A stretch of 10,444 nucleotides of DNA. Origin: Chloroflexota bacterium (GTDB taxonomy: Bacteria; Chloroflexota; Chloroflexia; JAMDCE01). Under the pieces are notes generated by a model. It saw nothing but the letters and a program-made list of their open reading frames with translations, had not been told where the DNA came from and made no database searches. Below, one piece after another: positions 6,723-10,444 of this stretch. Both the position numbers and the translations under genes were made by a program. Positions within the stretch are counted from its first letter, which is position 1; every line of letters begins with the position of its first letter. Location: positions 1-10,444 of the forward strand of contig JAMDCE010000227.1 of NCBI GenBank assembly GCA_023489135.1, in the 5' to 3' direction.

Positions 6723-8462
6723 CTAATCCTTGGCGAAATTCTGAGGGTACTTAATGCCCACAGGATCCTTGGCCCAAACGGTGGGCTCCCAGCGTAGTTG
6801 CCAGTTACCCGTGACCGGGTAGGTGAACTTGTAGTCGATGCGGGCATCGATGATGTAGGGCACTTCCGTCTTGGCCGCTCTCTGCAGAGCGGAGGCCAGG
6901 TCTCGAGGATCCTCAACCTTCTCTCCATCCGCACCATAGGCCTTTGCCAAAGCGGCGAAGTCGGGATTGTTGAGCTCGACCCACTGATAGCGAGCGTCGA
7001 AGAGGTACTCGGCGATGCCCCGATTCGCTCCCAGATAGCCGTCGTCGAACACAACTACCGTGATGGGAATTCGCTCTTTGACCGCGGTAGCCAGATCGGG
7101 CAGACAGTACTGGAAACCGCCGTCTCCTGTGCCACAGACGACTCTTCTGTTCCCGGCGGCCAGCTTCGCGCCCAGAGCGTAGGGGAAGCCGGCGCCCAGA
7201 GGGCCGAGGCCCAAGGGCAGGATGGTGGACTTGGGCAGATAGGCGCGATAGCCCTGGATAAACCAAGCCGTGTTGGAACCGGTGTCGGTGACCAGAATGT
7301 CGTCAGGTGCCAGAGCGGCCCGTATTTCCTTAACCACTCTCCACGGGCTCATAGGTTTTTGATCGCTGGCTTCTCTTTCTTCCGAGACGGCCAGCCACTC
7401 GTCTCTCACTCTCTTGATGCCGGCATAGGCTGCTCTCTCCTGAAACGCCTTCCGCTCCACCTTGGTGCTCAGGTAGTCCAGCAGGGCGCGCAAGAAGCTC
7501 TTGGAGTCGGCCATGATGCCAACAGTCGGGATGTAGAACCGGCCGATTTCCGTCGGGTCGATGTCGACATGGATGAGTTTGCCGGGCAGGTCGGCCGCGT
7601 ACTCCTGGGAGTAGCTCCATTCGGCGAAGCGGTATCCCAGGGCCAGGACCACGTCAGCCTGGGGAATGTATTCGTTCGCGACTTTCCAACCCACCGTGCC
7701 GGTGACACCCAGGGAGAGGGGATGGTCCTCGGACAGCACGCCCTTGCCTGTCGTGGAGGTGGCCACGGGAATTCCCAACAACTCCGCCAACTCTTTGAGC
7801 TCAGCGCCGGCGCCGGAGGTGACCGTGCCGCCACCGGCGATAATGACAGGCTTCTTGGCGCTCATAAGGAGGTCGCCGGCTTGTTTGATCGCGTCTGCAG
7901 GACCGGTTATGGCCATTGCGGGAGGTGACCAGCCAGGAGGAATGGTCATATCGGCCTTGTCCACGCAGAGGTCGAAGGGGAGATCGATAACAGTTGGTCC
8001 CATCCGGCCGGATTGAGCAATCTGGAAAGCCTTGTGCAGGGCCTCTGGAATCTTGTCCGGCTTCTCGACCCGCGTAGCCCATTTGCAGATAGGCTTGAAA
8101 ATGTCCACGTTGGGCATCTCTTGCATTGCGTTGCGGTCTTTCAGGCGAGAATGGACGTTGGCCATAATACTGACGGTCGGAACCGAGTCGGTCATGGCGT
8201 CGAAGACACCGACAGAGGCTACCAGGGAGCCACAAGTGTGCCAGAGGCCGATCGCCGCAGCCCGGCCAGCCACTTTGTTGTAACCGTTGACCATATAGGC
8301 CCCGGCCATCTCGGATCGAGGATGAAAAGAGCGAATGCCTTTCTCATCGTAGAGGGCGTCACCTATCTCTTGAACAGTGTGCCCGACGTAACTGATCACC
8401 AACTTGACGTCGTTGGCCTTGAGGGTTTGAACCACTGCATCTGCACCGCGCATTACGGTCAT
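6723..8462 (-). CDS. Thiamine diphosphate-dependent enzyme (acetolactate synthase / benzoylformate decarboxylase superfamily)
   Basis: A 579-residue protein with the three-domain layout of this superfamily: N-terminal PYR domain, central domain near 190-330, and C-terminal PP domain. Glu51 in HPRSEMAGAYMVNGY is the conserved residue that activates the cofactor. The TPP/metal motif is GDG (446-448) followed by VVVFDDGYLG. Asp474 occupies the metal-ligand position that is Asn455 in benzoylformate decarboxylase, and Asp473 replaces the preceding Asn. The central domain carries PVIIAGGGTV and ends in LIHVDIDPTEIGR, typical of the family. No acetolactate synthase small subunit is nearby, so branched-chain amino-acid synthesis is unlikely. 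Carboligase, 2-oxoacid decarboxylase or 2-hydroxyacyl-CoA lyase activity is possible. AAAGGAGG lies 8 bases before ATG 8462. Nearby AOR and ferredoxin genes would suit an aldehyde product. Confidence 0.9.
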   Translation of the reverse strand: MTVMRGADAVVQTLKANDVKLVISYVGHTVQEIGDALYDEKGIRSFHPRSEMAGAYMVNGYNKVAGRAAAIGLWHTCGSLVASVGVFDAMTDSVPTVSIMANVHSRLKDRNAMQEMPNVDIFKPICKWATRVEKPDKIPEALHKAFQIAQSGRMGPTVIDLPFDLCVDKADMTIPPGWSPPAMAITGPADAIKQAGDLLMSAKKPVIIAGGGTVTSGAGAELKELAELLGIPVATSTTGKGVLSEDHPLSLGVTGTVGWKVANEYIPQADVVLALGYRFAEWSYSQEYAADLPGKLIHVDIDPTEIGRFYIPTVGIMADSKSFLRALLDYLSTKVERKAFQERAAYAGIKRVRDEWLAVSEEREASDQKPMSPWRVVKEIRAALAPDDILVTDTGSNTAWFIQGYRAYLPKSTILPLGLGPLGAGFPYALGAKLAAGNRRVVCGTGDGGFQYCLPDLATAVKERIPITVVVFDDGYLGANRGIAEYLFDARYQWVELNNPDFAALAKAYGADGEKVEDPRDLASALQRAAKTEVPYIIDARIDYKFTYPVTGNWQLRWEPTVWAKDPVGIKYPQNFAKD

Positions 8463-8702
8463 TGGTTGATCCTCCTTTTATTAACATACGCTTTGGGCAT
8501 CAAGACCCGGCTCCAGACTCGGCACTCGTCGAATCGTCTTGTCTTTGAACGGTTCCGTCCGCAGGTGCAGCCTCCCCTGGTCTCGACGCTCTTGATCCCG
8601 TTAGAGACTGGACGGGATAGCTTCTCGCGTTATTTCTGCCAGCCGCCACCTCCTTTCACCTCAGCCATCGGAAAGATTCTCTGTTCTCGACCCCCGGCCT
8701 TC
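8463..8702. other. Intergenic region with small hairpin and orphan ribosome-site sequence
   Basis: These 240 bases hold no convincing gene. On the minus strand an ATCCCGT/ACGGGAT stem (8595-8601 with 8612-8618) could form, and a near-perfect Shine-Dalgarno AAAGGAGGTG (8647-8656) stands without any ATG following it. A 12-codon frame MAEVKGGGGWQK (8668-8630) runs across that sequence and is probably fortuitous. I found no good -35/-10 pair for the TPP-enzyme gene, though the last bases before its ribosome site are AT-rich. Confidence 0.4.
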
Positions 8703-8987
8703 TTATCTACCCAGATCGATCAGGCTGACCGCGTCCTTGGGACAGGCGCGGGTGCAGCTGCCGCAGAAATTGCAGATGGCTGTGGCAACAGGAACGGCTC
8801 GCCATTTCATTGGCTCGCGCTTCACGATTCGCCGGTCCTCCAGGGGCGATAAGGCTATCACTCCCAGAGGGCATACCCGGACGCATTTCTGGCAATCCTG
8901 CGCCTCCGGGCATTTAGCGTAGTCGATGTCGATCTTGATGGGAACGCCGAAGCGCGCCCTCTCGTAGTCCGCTGGCAGTCTCTTCAT
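8703..8987 (-). CDS. 2[4Fe-4S] ferredoxin-like protein with an expanded first cluster motif
   Basis: A 94-residue electron carrier. The second cluster motif is standard: C72-x2-C75-x2-C78-x3-C82-P. The first is C26-x5-C32-x2-C35-x3-C39-P, with five rather than two residues between the first two cysteines, which may shift that cluster's potential. The frame is open upstream, but the start is ATG 8987 (MKRLPADYERARFG) preceded by AAGGGGAAGAG; the upstream codons overlap the neighbouring gene's end. It begins 10 bases after the stop of the 273-residue Fe-S protein gene and is surely cotranscribed with it. It probably carries electrons for that protein, the AOR, or both. Confidence 0.9.
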   Translation of the reverse strand: MKRLPADYERARFGVPIKIDIDYAKCPEAQDCQKCVRVCPLGVIALSPLEDRRIVKREPMKWRAVPVATAICNFCGSCTRACPKDAVSLIDLGR

Positions 8988-8997
8988 GCTCTTCCCC

Positions 8998-9819
8998 TTA
9001 CCACATGTTCCGAGCCACCGGGACCTGATCCCTGTCGGCGAGCAGAATGGCGTCTTTCTTACAGCGCCCCAAGCAGACCCCGCAGCCAAAGCATTCCAGA
9101 GGGTTGATGGAGGCCACCTTCTTAGTTCGACTCATCCGGATGGCCCCAAATATGCAGCCAGCCACGCACCTTTCGCAGCCGTTGCACTTTTCGCTCTCCA
9201 CCCTCGCCACGTAATGACCTTTTAGAATGTCGTGCTGGATTCCGTAAACCAACCTTCCCCTGAGGGTGTAACAATGGGGCCACTCGCAATTGCAGAGCGC
9301 GCCGATAAAGATCTCTTGTCCCGTCAGCCCGTTAATCGCCAGTTCGTGAACCAGCCCCTTCTTGTCGGCCCTTATCAGGGTATCCTTAGCCTGTTCAGCG
9401 GTGACGCTCCTGATCTCCAGACCGGGCACCCCGGACTTGAAGCCTATATTCGAAAGAAACCCAGGAGTATCGACTCCCCACACCATGCACCAGTAATACT
9501 CCTCCACCGGCTCCGGCCAGGCGCGCACACCCACATTGGTAGTTCGGCAGGCGCAGGCGGCTACCTGGAAGGGCATCCCCAACTCGTCAATGATGTCGAT
9601 CACCTTGAGAGCATCCTGGAGAGGAACGATCTGGTGGCGGTGGGTCCTGGCCCGCATGTCCAGCTTGTCCACGTTCTGGGTGTAGTCCTCGATGTCGGTG
9701 TGGTACTCCACCATCCACTCCGCGATCCACTTCTGGGCGAAGACCCTGGAGGGATCGTAGTTCTCTTTCTTCAAATAGAATTTCTCCCCGTCCCCGTGTA
9801 ACACGCAAAGTTCGCACAT
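8998..9819 (-). CDS. 4Fe-4S dicluster protein with additional cysteine motifs
   Basis: A 273-residue soluble protein. The C-terminus has two ferredoxin-type clusters, C212-x2-C215-x2-C218-x3-C222 and C243-x2-C246-x2-C249-x3-C253; neither is followed by the usual Pro. Upstream are further cysteines: C2-x2-C5 at the extreme N-terminus, C89-A-C91-R, C111 and C176-N-C178-x4-C183. The order CxCR, C, GLVHE, CNCxxxxC, LRG, then two clusters resembles a family of uncharacterised anaerobe Fe-S proteins; this is from memory, not a search. It may hold a third metal centre. GAGGAAGG precedes ATG 9819. It lies between the AOR gene and a small ferredoxin gene, so an electron-relay role around the AOR is likely. 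No membrane segment or signal peptide is visible. Confidence 0.85.
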   Translation of the reverse strand: MCELCVLHGDGEKFYLKKENYDPSRVFAQKWIAEWMVEYHTDIEDYTQNVDKLDMRARTHRHQIVPLQDALKVIDIIDELGMPFQVAACACRTTNVGVRAWPEPVEEYYWCMVWGVDTPGFLSNIGFKSGVPGLEIRSVTAEQAKDTLIRADKKGLVHELAINGLTGQEIFIGALCNCEWPHCYTLRGRLVYGIQHDILKGHYVARVESEKCNGCERCVAGCIFGAIRMSRTKKVASINPLECFGCGVCLGRCKKDAILLADRDQVPVARNMW

Positions 9820-9864
9820 AGTCTGCCTTCCTCGTCAAGATTGCTGTAAGGGCGAAAATCAGAT

Positions 9865-9950
9865 GGGTTAGGGGTTAGGGGTTAAGGGTTAGAACGCATA
9901 CCGCTCTTTACGTATTGACCCTTAACCCATATCCCTTAACCCCTATCCCC
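9865..9950. repeat. Telomere-like G-rich inverted repeat with a G-quadruplex motif on each strand
   Basis: The plus strand at 9865-9888 has four G-runs separated by TTA or TTAA. The minus strand at 9950-9919 has five G-runs separated by ATA, TTAA, ATAT and TTAA. Each fits the G3+N1-7 quadruplex rule. The arms are near-complementary (for example GGGTTAAGGGT against ACCCTTAACCC), enclosing a spacer around 9891-9918. The right arm begins at the AOR stop codon. In the minus transcript the structure is followed closely by ATCTGATTTTCG, so it may serve as the AOR terminator. It separates the AOR from the Fe-S genes. Confidence 0.7.
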
Positions 9951-10444
9951 TACGGCCAAATGTCGTCAACGGCGAAGCCCAGTCCCAATTCATCTAGTTT
10001 CTCTTTCTTGGGTTTCCCCGTGCCCAGGTCCCAGCCTCGCTCCTGATAGTAGTCATCCAGCAGTCTATCCAAGTCTTCGACAATGTGGCCCTTGGATGGA
10101 CCTGTCTTTATTGGATCGGTCAAAAGGCGTTGCGGTAAGGTATCATCTTTCCGACCCAGACCTTCCCGCGCGTTGAAGCATCTCTCCAGGTTGTTTATCC
10201 TCTCGCCGATGGTGTAGAACTCGTCGAGAGTCAAGGAGCGACCCGTAGCGGCGTTGAGTATGTCGAGATAGCGGAAAGAGGTCCAGCCAGCGTTGGTGGC
10301 AAAGGAGCAGGCGGTCATCGAGTCGGACATAGCTCGTCTGTTCATCACCGTAGCGGCGAGGAAACCTTTGTGGTCGTCGCTGAATCTGTCTATTTCCACG
10401 CCTGGCAACAGACCCGGGAATTTCCCCGTCTCCGCCAGGACCGT
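9950..10444 (-). CDS. Aldehyde ferredoxin oxidoreductase family protein, C-terminal part
   Basis: Only the last 164 residues are present; the frame is open to the window edge. The piece matches the C-terminal domains of tungsten/molybdopterin AORs, which oxidise aldehydes to acids with ferredoxin as acceptor or run the reverse. Family features seen are MSDSMTACSF, with the D-x4-C that supplies the fourth [4Fe-4S] ligand (Asp489/Cys494 in Pyrococcus AOR), then YTIGERINNLERCFNAREG, RKDDTLP, and the closing YYQERGWD with TGKPKKEKLDELGL. The cofactor-binding N-terminal half and the other three cluster cysteines lie outside the window. Two Fe-S protein genes follow it, as expected for electron acceptors. 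Whether W or Mo is used cannot be told. Confidence 0.93.
   Translation of the reverse strand, partial: TVLAETGKFPGLLPGVEIDRFSDDHKGFLAATVMNRRAMSDSMTACSFATNAGWTSFRYLDILNAATGRSLTLDEFYTIGERINNLERCFNAREGLGRKDDTLPQRLLTDPIKTGPSKGHIVEDLDRLLDDYYQERGWDLGTGKPKKEKLDELGLGFAVDDIWP

Noticed and set aside
6798..7928. 376-codon plus-strand open frame opposite the TPP-enzyme gene
   Set aside because: No family features and it lies wholly within a well-supported gene on the other strand.
8013..8852. 279-codon plus-strand frame spanning the 8463-8702 gap
   Set aside because: It reads through the start of the TPP-enzyme gene and the end of the ferredoxin gene in antisense; composition changes along it and no motif is visible.
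8988..9089. Longer N-terminus for the ferredoxin gene
   Set aside because: It would overlap the end of the preceding Fe-S gene by about 90 bases; ATG 8987 has its own ribosome site.
9865..9950. True chromosome end or telomere
   Set aside because: The G-rich blocks are short, face each other as an inverted repeat and lie between cotranscribed genes, so they are internal repeats.
1..10444. CRISPR array, tRNA, rRNA or insertion sequence
   Set aside because: No regularly spaced repeats, cloverleaf-like segments, rRNA sequence or transposase-like protein was seen.

Overview
The window is a tightly packed, entirely minus-strand locus of ten protein genes, partial at both ends. It is moderately GC-rich and uses strong AAGGAG-type ribosome binding sites. 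The gene content points to an anaerobic bacterium: the C-terminus of a tungsten/molybdopterin aldehyde:ferredoxin oxidoreductase, two iron-sulfur electron carriers, two FMN/[4Fe-4S]/FAD oxidoreductases and an electron-transfer flavoprotein subunit. A Chloroflexota-like or Desulfobacterota-like anaerobe would fit. That placement is an inference from gene content only; there is no rRNA or other phylogenetic marker here.

Layout in the direction of transcription (right to left). First is the end of an AOR-family gene (10444-9950), followed by a GGGTTA-rich inverted repeat with a potential G-quadruplex on each strand (9865-9950). Next come a 273-residue iron-sulfur protein (9819-8998) and a 94-residue two-cluster ferredoxin (8987-8703), 10 bases apart. 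After a 240-base gap lies a thiamine-diphosphate enzyme of the acetolactate synthase/benzoylformate decarboxylase superfamily (8462-6723). A strong hairpin separates it from an HMG-CoA lyase-like gene (6659-5730), which is followed one base later by a small cupin (5728-5372). Then come two paralogous old-yellow-enzyme/2,4-dienoyl-CoA-reductase-type flavoproteins (5278-3314 and 2966-1017). They are split by a 347-base region holding a sigma70-like promoter, two palindromes and a leader with a duplicated Shine-Dalgarno segment. Last is etfA (925 to beyond base 1).

How the genes may work together (inference): a thiamine-dependent lyase or decarboxylase could release an aldehyde that the AOR oxidises, passing electrons to the two neighbouring Fe-S proteins. 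The HMG-CoA lyase-like enzyme would cleave a branched 3-hydroxyacyl-CoA. The two large flavoproteins would reduce or dehydrogenate an unsaturated or related intermediate and exchange electrons with ETF, as trimethylamine dehydrogenase does. The real substrate cannot be read from the sequence. The long plus-strand open frames are antisense shadows of these genes.
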